In this document: piece by piece, positions 1-8,859 of the stretch
Layout: each line of letters begins with the position of its first letter
Position numbering within the stretch: position 1 is the first letter of the stretch
NCBI RefSeq assembly: GCF_013087515.1
Contig: NZ_JABFCN010000058.1
Location: forward strand, 24,302 to 88,301
From: Rhizobium sophorae
GTDB taxonomy: Bacteria; Pseudomonadota; Alphaproteobacteria; Rhizobiales; Rhizobiaceae
DNA length: 64,000 bases
Direction of reading: 5' to 3'
The notes under the pieces: model-generated
The model's database searches: none
The model's input: only the letters and a program-made list of their open reading frames with translations
What the model was told of the DNA's origin: nothing
Translations under genes and position numbers: made by a program

Positions 1-587
1 TCCTGAAGCCGGGCGGCGCTGGAATCGAAGTCATGCGCAAGCGCGGTAACCTCGTCCTTTCGGCCGGCCATCTTGTCGCCGATGCGGAAATCGAAGCGGC
101 CATTGGCGAGCGCACTCAAGCCATCGCGCAGGTGCACGACGGGACGAATGAGGTAGCGGGCGAGCGCGCCTGCCGATATCGTGCTCGAAATCAGGATCGT
201 GAGCCACGGCAAGAACGGGCCGAAGTTCTCGAACGTGAACGTCGCCCGAACCGGCAGGGAAATCTGATAGCAAATCCCGTCCTTGAGGACGGATCTTGTA
301 TCGACGGTCTTTGGAACCGCACAGGCATCGGCTTTCGCAGTTTTGGAAATCGTCAGACCAGGCGGTAGCGTCTCTTCACTTGTGCTGATGAAATACCTGG
401 CGGCATCTTCGCCATCTCTGGCGAGCACGTTTGCGGTCAGGTTCAGGGCGATCGCTCGCCGCTCTTCCTCCAGTTCGCGCGCAAAAGGAACCCCCTGGAG
501 AAAATTGACGAGCAGGAAGATCACGCCGACTGTCGCCGCCATCGTCAGCCAGATCGTCGTGAAGAATTTCCAGAAAAGCCGAGGCAT
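1..587 (-). CDS. Sensor histidine kinase, N-terminal part (CpxA-like), runs off the window
   Basis: Translated directly, the frame opens with MPRLFWKFFTTIWLT, followed by a hydrophobic segment, an extracytoplasmic stretch of about 110 residues with two cysteines, a second membrane segment, and a HAMP-like linker with the pattern ARYLIRPVVHLRDGL. This is the normal front half of a membrane sensor kinase; the H-box and ATPase domain lie outside the window. The ATG sits two bases after the stop of the response regulator, so the pair is cotranscribed and should form one phosphorelay. The link with the neighbouring RND genes suggests envelope or toxicant stress sensing (inference). Confidence 0.85.
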   Translation of the reverse strand, partial: MPRLFWKFFTTIWLTMAATVGVIFLLVNFLQGVPFARELEEERRAIALNLTANVLARDGEDAARYFISTSEETLPPGLTISKTAKADACAVPKTVDTRSVLKDGICYQISLPVRATFTFENFGPFLPWLTILISSTISAGALARYLIRPVVHLRDGLSALANGRFDFRIGDKMAGRKDEVTALAHDFDSSAARLQ

Positions 588-589
588 GG

Positions 590-1276
590 TCAGTCCACGA
601 GAAGTTGATAGCCCTGGCCGCGAACGGACTGGATCCAGGATTGTCCATCCTCCCTCAGTCCGAGCTTCTGACGAACGCTGCTGATATGGACGTCGATACG
701 CCGATCGAAAGGGGTCAGCGGCTTGCCGAAGGCCCGCTTCGAAATGTCCTGCTTCGATACGAGCTGGCCGGCACTGCGAGCGAGGACCTCGAGCAGGCTG
801 AATTCCGTGCCCGTCAGTTCCAAGGTTTCGCCGCGCCATTCGGCGATCCTGCTGCTCGGATGAATCACGAGTTTTCCCGCCCTTATTGTGTCGGTCGTCG
901 CGCCGGCCGCAGGCTGACCTGCCCGACGGAGGATGGCGCGCAACCTCGCCGCAAGTTCGCCCGGCGAGCATGGCTTCGGCACATAGTCGTCGGCGCCGAG
1001 ATTGAGTCCCGATATCCTGTCGACGTCATCGCCCCTTGCGGTCAGCATCAGGACCGGGACCTGGCTGAGCTTCCTGATCCTCTGCAGAACCTCGATCCCG
1101 TTCATCCGGGGCATCATGATGTCGAGCACGATAATATCGACCGTATTGCCGGCAGCAGCGGCAATCGCGGCGCGACCGTCCGTATCGGTGACGACCTCAT
1201 ATCCTTCTTCGACCAGATATTCCTGCAGTAGCGTCGTCAGCTCGGCATCGTCGTCGATGAGGAGAACCTTGTTCAT
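590..1276 (-). CDS. OmpR/PhoB-family response regulator (CpxR-like)
   Basis: The protein has 228 residues. The receiver domain (about 1-115) carries the acidic pocket LLIDDDAE, the phosphoacceptor Asp52 in VLDIMMPRMNG, and the conserved lysine in DDYVPKP. A winged-helix DNA-binding domain (about 130-228) ends in RRIDVHISSVRQKLG and IQSVRGQGYQLL, typical of OmpR-type regulators. It is followed at two bases by the kinase gene and diverges from the RND efflux pair. The 207-base divergent region holds a four-box direct repeat that suits a dimeric OmpR-type regulator, so it probably controls itself and the efflux genes (inference). Confidence 0.93.
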   Translation of the reverse strand: MNKVLLIDDDAELTTLLQEYLVEEGYEVVTDTDGRAAIAAAAGNTVDIIVLDIMMPRMNGIEVLQRIRKLSQVPVLMLTARGDDVDRISGLNLGADDYVPKPCSPGELAARLRAILRRAGQPAAGATTDTIRAGKLVIHPSSRIAEWRGETLELTGTEFSLLEVLARSAGQLVSKQDISKRAFGKPLTPFDRRIDVHISSVRQKLGLREDGQSWIQSVRGQGYQLLVD

Positions 1277-1338
1277 TCACTTCGTCCGTCATTAATCCCA
1301 GGCAGCCATACAGCACAAACGCAGTCGCGCGACCGAGT

Positions 1339-1374
1339 TTTACCTAACTTAACACTAACTTGACCGCACTTAAC
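1339..1374. promoter_or_regulatory. Four-box direct-repeat array, probable response-regulator site
   Basis: Pentamers TTTAC (1339), TTAAC (1349), TTGAC (1360) and TTAAC (1370) recur at 10, 11 and 10 bases, one per helical turn on the same face. This is the arrangement used by OmpR/CpxR-type regulators. It lies between the divergent regulator gene and the RND adaptor gene. A second array with the same spacing is at 5931. Confidence 0.65.
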
Positions 1375-1483
1375 GTTCACCCCGTTACTTATCATTCCAT
1401 GACATCACGCGGGCCAGGATCGGGTTGCCTCATCATGAGCCGCAATCCTGCGTCGAGTTGGCACGGATCGGGAAAGGGCCCCC

Positions 1484-2584
1484 ATGCCTTTGCCCACAAG
1501 GAGTGCATCGTTGAGAAAACCGCCCAGAATACTCGCTGTCGCTCTTGTTGCGGCAGCGCTCCTGCTTCCCCTGCGCAATGCCATGGCGGATCAATCCGCC
1601 GCACCCGCCCTTACCGTGTCGCTGGTGACCCCGGCTGAGCGAGACTGGCCGGAAACCGTTCCCGCAAGCGGCTGGCTGAAACCCTGGCAGGAAGCCATCA
1701 TCGCTTCCGAGACGAGCGGTCTGCGCGTAACCGAAATCCTGGCCGACGTCGGCTCCGTGGTTAAGAAGGGGCAGATTCTCGTGCGGCTGTCGCAGGACAG
1801 CGTGCAGGCCGACCTTCGCAAGCAGGAGGCGGCCGTCGTCACCGCTCAGGCAAACCTGACAAAGGCGAAGGCCAATGCGGATCGGGCTCGGCAGCTACGC
1901 TCTTCGGGCGCCCTCTCGGATGAAAAGATCGTCGAATATCTCGCTGACGAACAGACGGCGACGGCAAGTCTTGCGTCTGAAGAGGCGGCGCTCGACAGCC
2001 AGAAGATCAAGCTCGACCAGACAACCGTCACGGCCGTCGACGACGGCCTGATAACCTCGCGATCGGCCGAACTCGGCGCGGTCGTCTCGTCGGGCACCGA
2101 ACTGTTTCGCCTGGTCCGCCAGCAGCGGGTCGAATGGCAGGCCGAGGTTTCGGCTCGTTACCTCTCACGCATCTCGGAGGGATTGAGCGTCGACATCGAC
2201 GGGCCGGACGGACGTCCCGTTCAGGGCAAGGTAAGGCTCGTCGGACCTTCGATCGACACCAATACAAGCCGGGCAATCGTGTATGTCGCGCTTCCGCAGG
2301 ATGTTCAGCCGCGCACCGGCCTTTATGTCACCGGCACCATCGAACTGAGGACCACACCGGCACTGACGGTTCCGGAGACCGCGATCGTGTTCCGTGACGG
2401 CATAAACTACGTCTTCACTGCCGGCGAGGACAAGCGAGTAAGGCGGGTTCGGGTGGAGACCGGACGCCGCAACGACGGCGAAGTCGAGATCATCTCCGGC
2501 ATAGATAAGTCGGCGAGAGTGGTGACGTCAGGCGGAGCGTTTCTGTCCGACAACGATCTCGTGAAGACTGCGGGAGAAGGCTGA
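1484..2584 (+). CDS. RND efflux periplasmic adaptor subunit (membrane fusion protein)
   Basis: The protein has 366 residues with an N-terminal signal peptide (RILAVALVAAALLLPLRNAMA). The biotinyl-lipoyl-like half (about 45-100, IIASETSGLRVTEILADVG) and its return strand flank a short alpha-helical hairpin (about 100-175, rich in Ala, Lys and Gln). Beta-barrel and membrane-proximal domains follow, the usual HlyD/AcrA order. It bridges an inner-membrane RND pump to an outer-membrane channel. Its stop overlaps the start of the pump gene by one base, so the two are translationally coupled. No TolC-type gene is present here. Confidence 0.93.
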   Translation: MPLPTRSASLRKPPRILAVALVAAALLLPLRNAMADQSAAPALTVSLVTPAERDWPETVPASGWLKPWQEAIIASETSGLRVTEILADVGSVVKKGQILVRLSQDSVQADLRKQEAAVVTAQANLTKAKANADRARQLRSSGALSDEKIVEYLADEQTATASLASEEAALDSQKIKLDQTTVTAVDDGLITSRSAELGAVVSSGTELFRLVRQQRVEWQAEVSARYLSRISEGLSVDIDGPDGRPVQGKVRLVGPSIDTNTSRAIVYVALPQDVQPRTGLYVTGTIELRTTPALTVPETAIVFRDGINYVFTAGEDKRVRRVRVETGRRNDGEVEIISGIDKSARVVTSGGAFLSDNDLVKTAGEG

Positions 2585-5500
2585 TGAATTTTTCCGCATT
2601 TTCGATCCGCAATCCCGTACCGGCAATCCTGCTCTTTGCGATGCTTGCCGTCGGCGGTTTGCTGGCCTTCAAGCAATTACCGATTCAGAACTTCCCCGAT
2701 ATGGACCTCCCGACCATCAAAGTGACCGCGACGCTCGATGGCGCAGCACCGGCGCAGCTCGAAACGGAGGTCGCCCGCACGATCGAGGACAATCTTGCCT
2801 CGCTGAGCTATCTCGACCACGTCACCACGACGATCACCGACGGCACTGTGTCGATCAGCGTGTCCTTCAAACTGGAAAAGGACAGCGAAACGGCCCTGAA
2901 CGAGGTTCGCAACGCCGTCGACAGCGCAAAGGCCGATCTGCCGGCGCAGATGCAAACGCCAAGCGTCACCAAAGTCACCGTGCAGAGTTCGGCGCTGGTC
3001 ACCTATGCCATCCAGTCTGCCGCCCTTAATGAAACCGAGCTCTCCTGGTTCATCGACAACGATTTGACCAAGGCGCTCCTGTCGGTACCGGGCGTCGGAC
3101 AGGTCAACCGCATCGGCGGTGTCGACCGCGAGGTTCACGTCGACCTCGATCCGACAACGATGGCCGCTTTCGGCGTCACGGCGACCACTGTGTCGGCGCA
3201 ATTGAAGTCGGTTCAGGCCGATACTTCAGGTGGCCTTGGAGAGATTGGCGGCACTCGTCAGACATTGCGCACGCTCGGCGCCGTGGCATCGGTCGATGCT
3301 CTGAAGGAGCTTAGAATTCCCCTCGCCAACGGGCAGCAGGTTCGTCTCGACGATGTCGCATCCGTCACGGACAGCTTCGCGGAGCGCTCCTCGATGGCCT
3401 ATCTCGACGGCAAACCGGTGGTCGCGGTCGAGATCAAGCGTTCGAACGGGTTTTCGGACAGCGGTGTCGCGGACGATGTCGACCAGGCGATGAAACAGTT
3501 CGCAGCCAAGCATTCCAACGTCCAGATCGAGGAGGCCTACAGCACGATCGGACCGATCATCGACAACTACGATGGTTCGATGCACATGCTGTACGAAGGC
3601 GCGATTCTGGCGATCATCGTCGTCTGGCTCTTCCTTCGGGACTGGCGTGCGACGATCCTGTCGGCCGTGGCGCTGCCGCTGTCGGTCATACCAACCTTCC
3701 TTGTCATGTACCTGGCCGGCTTCAGCCTGAATATCGTCACTTTGCTGGCGCTGTCGCTCGTGGTCGGCATCCTCGTCGATGATGCTATCGTCGAGGTCGA
3801 GAACATCGCCCGCCACCTGCAGATGGGCAAGCGGCCGATCGACGCCGCTCTGGAGGCGGCCAACGAGATCGGGCTCGCCGTCATCGCCACCACCTTCACG
3901 TTGGTCGCGGTCTTCCTGCCGACAGCCTTCATGAGCGGCATACCGGGACTTATATTCCGCCAGTTCGGTATCACCGCCGCAGTGGCGGTCCTCGTCTCGC
4001 TCGTCGTCGCACGGCTGCTGACGCCCATGATGGCCGCCTATTTCATGAAGGCCCATCCGACCGAGGAAAAGGACGGCCGCATCATGCGCGCCTATCTGGC
4101 AATCGTGAAAGCCGCCATGAACCGCAGGAAGACCACGGTGGCCGTGACTGCCGTCGTCGTCGCACTTTCGCTCGCCACCATCCCACTCCTGAAATCCGGT
4201 TTCCTGCCTGCTTCCGACGACGCGCGAGCTCAGATCACGCTCACCATGCAGCCGGGTGCTACTATCGAGCAGACGAACGCCACGACCACGAAGGCCGCCG
4301 ATATCGTCGGCAAGCTCACGGACGTGACACATGTCTTTTCCTCGGTCGGTTCCGCATCCTCGGGCGGCGGCCCCGACTCCAGCACCACGAGCAGCGTCGG
4401 ATCCGCCACGATCGTCGCTGTGCTGCCGCCCATCGGCGAGCGTGATCGCAAACAGTCGGAAATCGAAAACGACATCCGGCAGGCGCTCTCGGTCCTTCCC
4501 GGCGTGCGGGTCGCGGTCGGCGGCGGCGGCAACGGCACGAAGCTGGAGATCACCCTTGCCAGTGACGATGCCGACACGCTTGACGGCGCAAGCACGGCGC
4601 TCGAAGAACAGCTCCGCACGCTGCAGGGCATCGGCGCGGTGACATCGACCGCGGCCAGACAGGCGCCGGAGATTCAGATTACGCCCGACTTCGCCCGCGC
4701 AGCAGCGCTCGGGGTGACCTCGAGCGCCATCGCCGAGGCCGTGCGCGTGGCCACGAACGGGGAATACTCCGCCGACCTGCCGAAGCTCAACCTTCCGCAG
4801 CGCCAGGTTCCGATCGTCGTCCGCTTCAGCCCCGAGACGCGCACGAAGCTCGACGACATCAAGAACATGCGCGTGTCAGGAACGAACGGCAATGTCGATC
4901 TCGGATCGATCGCCGATATCCGGATCGGCGGCAGCCCGTCGGAGATCGACCGCATCGACCGGATGCGCAATGTCACCCTTTCCGTCGAGCTCAACGGCCG
5001 CATCCTGGGCGACGTCAACCGCGAGGCGCAGGCTCTGCCGGCACTCCAGCGTCTGCCGCCAGGTGTCATCCTCGTCGAACAGGGCGAACTTCAGCGCAGT
5101 TCGGAGTTGTTCCAGAGTTTTGGCCTTGCAATGGCGATCGGTGTGTTCTGCATCTACGCAGTCCTCGTCCTGCTCTTCCACGACTTCCTGCAGCCACTCA
5201 CCCTTTTGATGGCTCTGCCGCTCTCGCTCGGCGGTGCGCTGGTGCCGCTGGTGGTGACCGGAACCAGCTTCTCGATGTCCGCCGTCATCGGGCTGCTCAT
5301 GCTCATGGGCGTGGTGACGAAGAACTCCATCCTTCTCATCGAATACGCGATCATGTCGCGTCGCCAGGGCATGTCGCGGTTCGACGCCCTTGTAGATGCC
5401 TGCCACAAGCGCGCGCGACCCATCATCATGACCACCATCGCCATGGCATTCGGCATGCTTCCGGTCGCTCTGAGCCTGACAGGCGGCGATTCCAGCTTCC

Positions 5501-5730
5501 GCCAGCCGATGGCGATCGTGGTGATCGGCGGGGTGATGATGTCGACGTTGCTCAGCCTCATCGTCATCCCTGTCATCTTCACCTTCGTCGACGACCTCAA
5601 CGAGGCAATCAAGCGCCTCGTGCGCCCGACCGGGCCTAATACCGCCGACTCGGAACCGCAGGCATCCAATGATCGCGCGGCGATCACCTTCAAGCCCGGG
5701 CTTTCGAAGCGAGGGCAAGGTCAGAGATGA
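2584..5730 (+). CDS. RND-family efflux pump (AcrB/MdtB-like inner-membrane transporter)
   Basis: At 1048 residues this is full length for the hydrophobe/amphiphile efflux family. There are two repeats, each with a leading membrane helix, a large periplasmic porter region and a six-helix bundle. Helix 4 carries the proton-relay signature GILVDDAIVEVENI near residue 397, and the family motif GVVTKNSILLIEYA appears near 910. It starts with FSIRNPVPAILLFAML, the usual N terminus. It is coupled to the adaptor gene by a one-base overlap. Substrates cannot be told from sequence. Confidence 0.95.
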   Translation: MNFSAFSIRNPVPAILLFAMLAVGGLLAFKQLPIQNFPDMDLPTIKVTATLDGAAPAQLETEVARTIEDNLASLSYLDHVTTTITDGTVSISVSFKLEKDSETALNEVRNAVDSAKADLPAQMQTPSVTKVTVQSSALVTYAIQSAALNETELSWFIDNDLTKALLSVPGVGQVNRIGGVDREVHVDLDPTTMAAFGVTATTVSAQLKSVQADTSGGLGEIGGTRQTLRTLGAVASVDALKELRIPLANGQQVRLDDVASVTDSFAERSSMAYLDGKPVVAVEIKRSNGFSDSGVADDVDQAMKQFAAKHSNVQIEEAYSTIGPIIDNYDGSMHMLYEGAILAIIVVWLFLRDWRATILSAVALPLSVIPTFLVMYLAGFSLNIVTLLALSLVVGILVDDAIVEVENIARHLQMGKRPIDAALEAANEIGLAVIATTFTLVAVFLPTAFMSGIPGLIFRQFGITAAVAVLVSLVVARLLTPMMAAYFMKAHPTEEKDGRIMRAYLAIVKAAMNRRKTTVAVTAVVVALSLATIPLLKSGFLPASDDARAQITLTMQPGATIEQTNATTTKAADIVGKLTDVTHVFSSVGSASSGGGPDSSTTSSVGSATIVAVLPPIGERDRKQSEIENDIRQALSVLPGVRVAVGGGGNGTKLEITLASDDADTLDGASTALEEQLRTLQGIGAVTSTAARQAPEIQITPDFARAAALGVTSSAIAEAVRVATNGEYSADLPKLNLPQRQVPIVVRFSPETRTKLDDIKNMRVSGTNGNVDLGSIADIRIGGSPSEIDRIDRMRNVTLSVELNGRILGDVNREAQALPALQRLPPGVILVEQGELQRSSELFQSFGLAMAIGVFCIYAVLVLLFHDFLQPLTLLMALPLSLGGALVPLVVTGTSFSMSAVIGLLMLMGVVTKNSILLIEYAIMSRRQGMSRFDALVDACHKRARPIIMTTIAMAFGMLPVALSLTGGDSSFRQPMAIVVIGGVMMSTLLSLIVIPVIFTFVDDLNEAIKRLVRPTGPNTADSEPQASNDRAAITFKPGLSKRGQGQR

Positions 5731-5851
5731 CTGCTTTTGGCACGTTATTCGCAAGATGGCCGCGCCCGATACGGGCGACGCTGGCGACTTTCATGACAAC
5801 CTCTTCGGTCGAATTCCCTCCCCCGGAACGAGACCGCGGGACGTATTCCCC

Positions 5852-5876
5852 CGCAGGCGGCCTCGCGCCGCCTGCG
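5852..5876 (+). terminator. Hairpin downstream of the RND operon
   Basis: A perfect 10-bp stem (CGCAGGCGGC with GCCGCCTGCG) has a 5-base loop, 122 bases after the pump stop. There is no U-run, so termination or 3'-end protection is inferred. Confidence 0.45.
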
Positions 5877-5930
5877 CGTCCTGCATCTTCTCTGCCAACA
5901 GCCTACCTCGCCCGCGTCGCAGAATGAACC

Positions 5931-5966
5931 TTTACCGAACTTTACACTTCCTTAACCGCGCTTAAC
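5931..5966. promoter_or_regulatory. Second four-box direct-repeat array
   Basis: TTTAC (5931), TTTAC (5941), TTAAC (5952) and TTAAC (5962) repeat at 10, 11 and 10 bases, exactly the spacing of the array at 1339. It lies in the 655-base stretch between the RND pump and the LacI gene, about 50 bases before a small open frame at 6015. It may drive a further transcript under the CpxR-like regulator. Confidence 0.55.
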
Positions 5967-6014
5967 CTCCACACAGCTATTAGAGTTCGACCTCAGTTCA
6001 ATCCGGAGTGTCGT

Positions 6015-6224
6015 ATGTCCAAGGCACATCGAAATATTCTGCGTTGCCGCTTCGCGGAGCGGAAAGTCATATTTGCCGAGATTTGGCGGTGGTTGCTGAA
6101 GCTTGATTCAAAGAATATCTCAATTGCTGCTTTCTTAAGTCCCGGGATCCAATCTCGCGCAGAAACCGTTCGAATAGAGCGTCATGCTCTACTGGAAGAC
6201 ATTTCAATTGGAGGAACGGGGTGA
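6015..6224 (+). CDS. Small hypothetical protein (uncertain)
   Basis: This is a 69-residue frame, basic at the N terminus (MSKAHRNILRCRFAER), with no family I recognise. Support comes from its setting: a Shine-Dalgarno-like CCGGAG stands 6 bases before the ATG, and the four-box array at 5931 lies just upstream with a plausible -10 (TATTAG) between. Against it are the lack of any recognised domain and the possibility that the transcript is a leader or small RNA. The rest of 5731-6385 holds only the hairpin, the array and LacI operator-like sequence. Confidence 0.3.
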   Translation: MSKAHRNILRCRFAERKVIFAEIWRWLLKLDSKNISIAAFLSPGIQSRAETVRIERHALLEDISIGGTG

Positions 6225-6248
6225 TCGATGCTCATCTCCTCTTTCTCT

Positions 6249-6266
6249 AACGTTATCGTTACCGTT
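6249..6266. promoter_or_regulatory. LacI-type operator candidate upstream of the LacI/fucosidase pair
   Basis: AACGTTATCGTTACCGTT is an 18-base imperfect palindrome (14 of 18 positions) with the central CG typical of LacI/GalR operators. A related TTATCGTTA half recurs near 6341, closer to the gene. Both lie upstream of the LacI gene, so autoregulation and control of the downstream fucosidase are likely. Confidence 0.5.
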
Positions 6267-6385
6267 AAATCTTGTCAAAGAGATTCTCGGCGCATTGCAC
6301 CAGGCCTGCTCAGCCTTGGCTTTCCTGGAAATTGTGTTAGTTATCGTTATCGCAAATTCCTGCCCATCCTAAAGAGACAATCCAA

Positions 6386-7393
6386 TTGAGCCGCGCCAAA
6401 GAGCCAGAATCCAAAATAACCATCGCCGATGTCGCCCGCGCCGCAGGGGTGTCGCCGATGACGGTATCGCGCGTGCTCAATGATCGCGGCGGAGCCAGTG
6501 CGGAGACCAGTCAGCGGATTATTTTAGCGGCGAGCGAACTCAATTACCGGCCCAATCCCTTTGCGCGCGGATTGCGGTCCGATCGATCGAAGGCCATCGG
6601 CCTTCTCGTTCCCGACATCACCAATCCATTCTTTCCCGAAGTCATCAGGGGAGCCGAGGATGCCGCGAGCGCTGCCGGCTACAACCTGCTTCTGTCCAAT
6701 GTCGTCGAAAACAGCAAGCGGGAGGAAGAACTCATCGAGACGCTGCTGCGGCACCGGGTCGACGGGATCATCGTCTGCAGCCCGCGGCTGCCCGATGCCG
6801 CACTGCATAAGGCGCTTGCGCTCCACCGTGCCGTGGTGCTCATCAATCGCGAGGCGCCCAACGAGGTCGCCGGGACGATTGTCACCGATTACGAAACGGG
6901 AGCGTCGCGTGCCATCGACCATCTGGTCGAGCGCGGGCGCCGCAGGATAGCGATCATCGCCGGGCCGCGCAGTTCGTTTGGTGGCAAGGGCCGTCTTGTC
7001 GGCTTTCGCAAGACCCTGGCGGTCCACGGGCTCAAGGCACAGGGCATCGTTTATTGCGATCCGACCGCAGCGGGCGGCCAGACGGCGGCGGCGCAATTGC
7101 TGGCGGAGACACCCGGCATCGATGCCCTCGTCTGCTACAACGACCTCAATGCGATCGGCGCCATGAAGGCCTGCCGGGCTGCCGGCGTTTCGATCCCCGG
7201 GCAAATCGCCCTGATCGGTTTCGACGACATTCCGACTGCCGAACTGCTGTCTCCGGCACTAACCACCTTGCGGGTGCAGAAGCGGGAAATGGGTGAGGAA
7301 GCCGTGCGTCTGCTGCTCAGCCGCATCGCCACCAGAAACCGCCAGCACGGCATCGTCATCGTGCCCGAACTCATTATCCGCGAAACAACCTGA
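6386..7393 (+). CDS. LacI-family transcriptional regulator
   Basis: The protein has 335 residues. The LacI helix-turn-helix and hinge (KITIADVARAAGVSPMTVSRVLN, residues 10-32; RPNPFARGLRSDRSKAIG) are followed by a periplasmic-binding-like effector domain with the closing motif IALIGFDDIPTAELLSPALTT. The start appears to be TTG, chosen because the DNA-binding helix begins within the next ten residues and no ATG or GTG lies between. The fucosidase gene follows after 28 bases, so this is probably its local regulator and senses a fucose-related sugar (inference). Confidence 0.9.
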   Translation: MSRAKEPESKITIADVARAAGVSPMTVSRVLNDRGGASAETSQRIILAASELNYRPNPFARGLRSDRSKAIGLLVPDITNPFFPEVIRGAEDAASAAGYNLLLSNVVENSKREEELIETLLRHRVDGIIVCSPRLPDAALHKALALHRAVVLINREAPNEVAGTIVTDYETGASRAIDHLVERGRRRIAIIAGPRSSFGGKGRLVGFRKTLAVHGLKAQGIVYCDPTAAGGQTAAAQLLAETPGIDALVCYNDLNAIGAMKACRAAGVSIPGQIALIGFDDIPTAELLSPALTTLRVQKREMGEEAVRLLLSRIATRNRQHGIVIVPELIIRETT

Positions 7394-7421
7394 ACTCCCC
7401 CATCAACTGGAGGAATATCCG

Positions 7422-8759
7422 ATGGATATCAACAATCTGCAGTCACTGGCCCTGCCTGAGGAGAAGAAGGCCTGGTTCGTCCACGACCGCTTCGGCATGT
7501 TCGTGCACTGGGGGCTTTATGCGTTGCCGGCACGCCATGAATGGGTCAAGAGCCGCGAAGAACTGAACGACGCCGACTACCAGAAATATTTCGATCATTT
7601 CGATCCTGATCTCTACGACCCCAGTGAATGGGCCAGACGCGCAAAGGCTGCCGGCATGAAATATGTCGTGCTGACGACCAAACACCATGAAGGCTTCTGC
7701 CTCTGGGATACCAAGGCCACCGACTTCAAGGTGACCAACACGCCTTATGGGCGGGATCTGCTAGGCCCATTCGTCGACGCCTTCCGCGCCGAGGGCCTGA
7801 GGATAGGATTCTACTATTCGCTGATCGACTGGCATCATCCGGACTTCACGGTCGATCCGCGCCACCCGCAGCGCAATCATCCCGATGCGCTGAAAATCAA
7901 CGAAGGCCGGGACATGCAGCGTTACGCCGCCTTCATGCGTGAGCAGGTCCGCGAGTTGCTGACAGACTTCGGCCAGATCGACATCATGTGGTTCGATTTC
8001 AGCTATCCGCAATGGAAGCTTGGGGAGCTGGTCGGAAAGGGCCATCAGGATTGGGAAAGCGAGAAACTCGTGCGCCTGGTGCGTGAACTCGCCCCCGATA
8101 TCATCATCAATAACCGGCTCGATCTCGCCGGCCTGCAGCCCGACATCGTCACGCCGGAGCAATACATGCCGCGCGCCCGGCCGCTCCGCGATGGCAGGCG
8201 AGTCGTCTGGGAAGCGTGCCATACGCTCAGCGGTTCCTGGGGCTATCACCGCGACGAGGACACCTGGAAGAGCACGGAACAACTGGTGCAGATGCTGGTC
8301 GGCACCGTTGCCATGGGCGGCAATCTGCTGATGAATGTCGGGCCGACGGCGCGCGGCACGCTCGACCACCGCGCGATTGCAGCCCTTGCCGCTTACGAGG
8401 AGTGGATGACACTGCACGAGCGCAGCATCGTCGGCTGCACCCAGTCCGACTTCGCCGCGCCGGCCGACTGCCGCCTGACCCAGAATGGCGATCGCCTCTA
8501 TATCCACCTCTTCAACTGGCCCTATCGCCATCTGCATTTCGATGCGCTGGCAGGAAAAGTCGAATACGCGCAGTTCCTGCATGATGGCAGCGAGGTCACC
8601 TGGCTACGCCCGTCCTCCAATACCTTGTGGGCGAACACTCAGTTCCCCGTCGGTGAAGATCAAATGACATTCGTCCTGCCGGTGCGCCGGCCTCAGATCG
8701 TGGTCCCGGTCATCGAAGTTAAGCTCAAGGCGGGAAGCACCTCTGGCATTCAGGATTAA
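7422..8759 (+). CDS. GH29 alpha-L-fucosidase
   Basis: The protein has 445 residues. The GH29 barrel shows the N-terminal KKAWFVHDRFGMFVHWGLY, the KHHEGFCLW motif (88-95) and the nucleophile motif DIMWFDFSYPQW with Asp192 as the probable nucleophile. No signal peptide is seen, so it should act in the cytoplasm on imported fucosylated oligosaccharides. The ATG at 7422 was chosen because a strong GGAGGAATATCCG precedes it and the upstream reading overlaps the LacI gene. No transporter is directly linked. Plant xyloglucan or arabinogalactan fragments are plausible substrates (inference). Confidence 0.9.
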   Translation: MDINNLQSLALPEEKKAWFVHDRFGMFVHWGLYALPARHEWVKSREELNDADYQKYFDHFDPDLYDPSEWARRAKAAGMKYVVLTTKHHEGFCLWDTKATDFKVTNTPYGRDLLGPFVDAFRAEGLRIGFYYSLIDWHHPDFTVDPRHPQRNHPDALKINEGRDMQRYAAFMREQVRELLTDFGQIDIMWFDFSYPQWKLGELVGKGHQDWESEKLVRLVRELAPDIIINNRLDLAGLQPDIVTPEQYMPRARPLRDGRRVVWEACHTLSGSWGYHRDEDTWKSTEQLVQMLVGTVAMGGNLLMNVGPTARGTLDHRAIAALAAYEEWMTLHERSIVGCTQSDFAAPADCRLTQNGDRLYIHLFNWPYRHLHFDALAGKVEYAQFLHDGSEVTWLRPSSNTLWANTQFPVGEDQMTFVLPVRRPQIVVPVIEVKLKAGSTSGIQD

Positions 8760-8859
8760 AGGGCGGCGGATGATTGTGCAGTTGAGATAGATTGCCTGAG
8801 CGGGCATATGCGCGCCCAGATAAACGGATCCGTCAGCCCCGCCATACACCGACAGTGGC

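Noticed and set aside
3226..4332. 368-codon minus-strand open frame
   Set aside because: Antisense of the RND pump, His/Asp/Arg-rich shadow product.
5669..5965. 98-codon plus-strand frame after the RND pump
   Set aside because: Overlaps the pump end, the hairpin and the repeat array; no ribosome site or domain.
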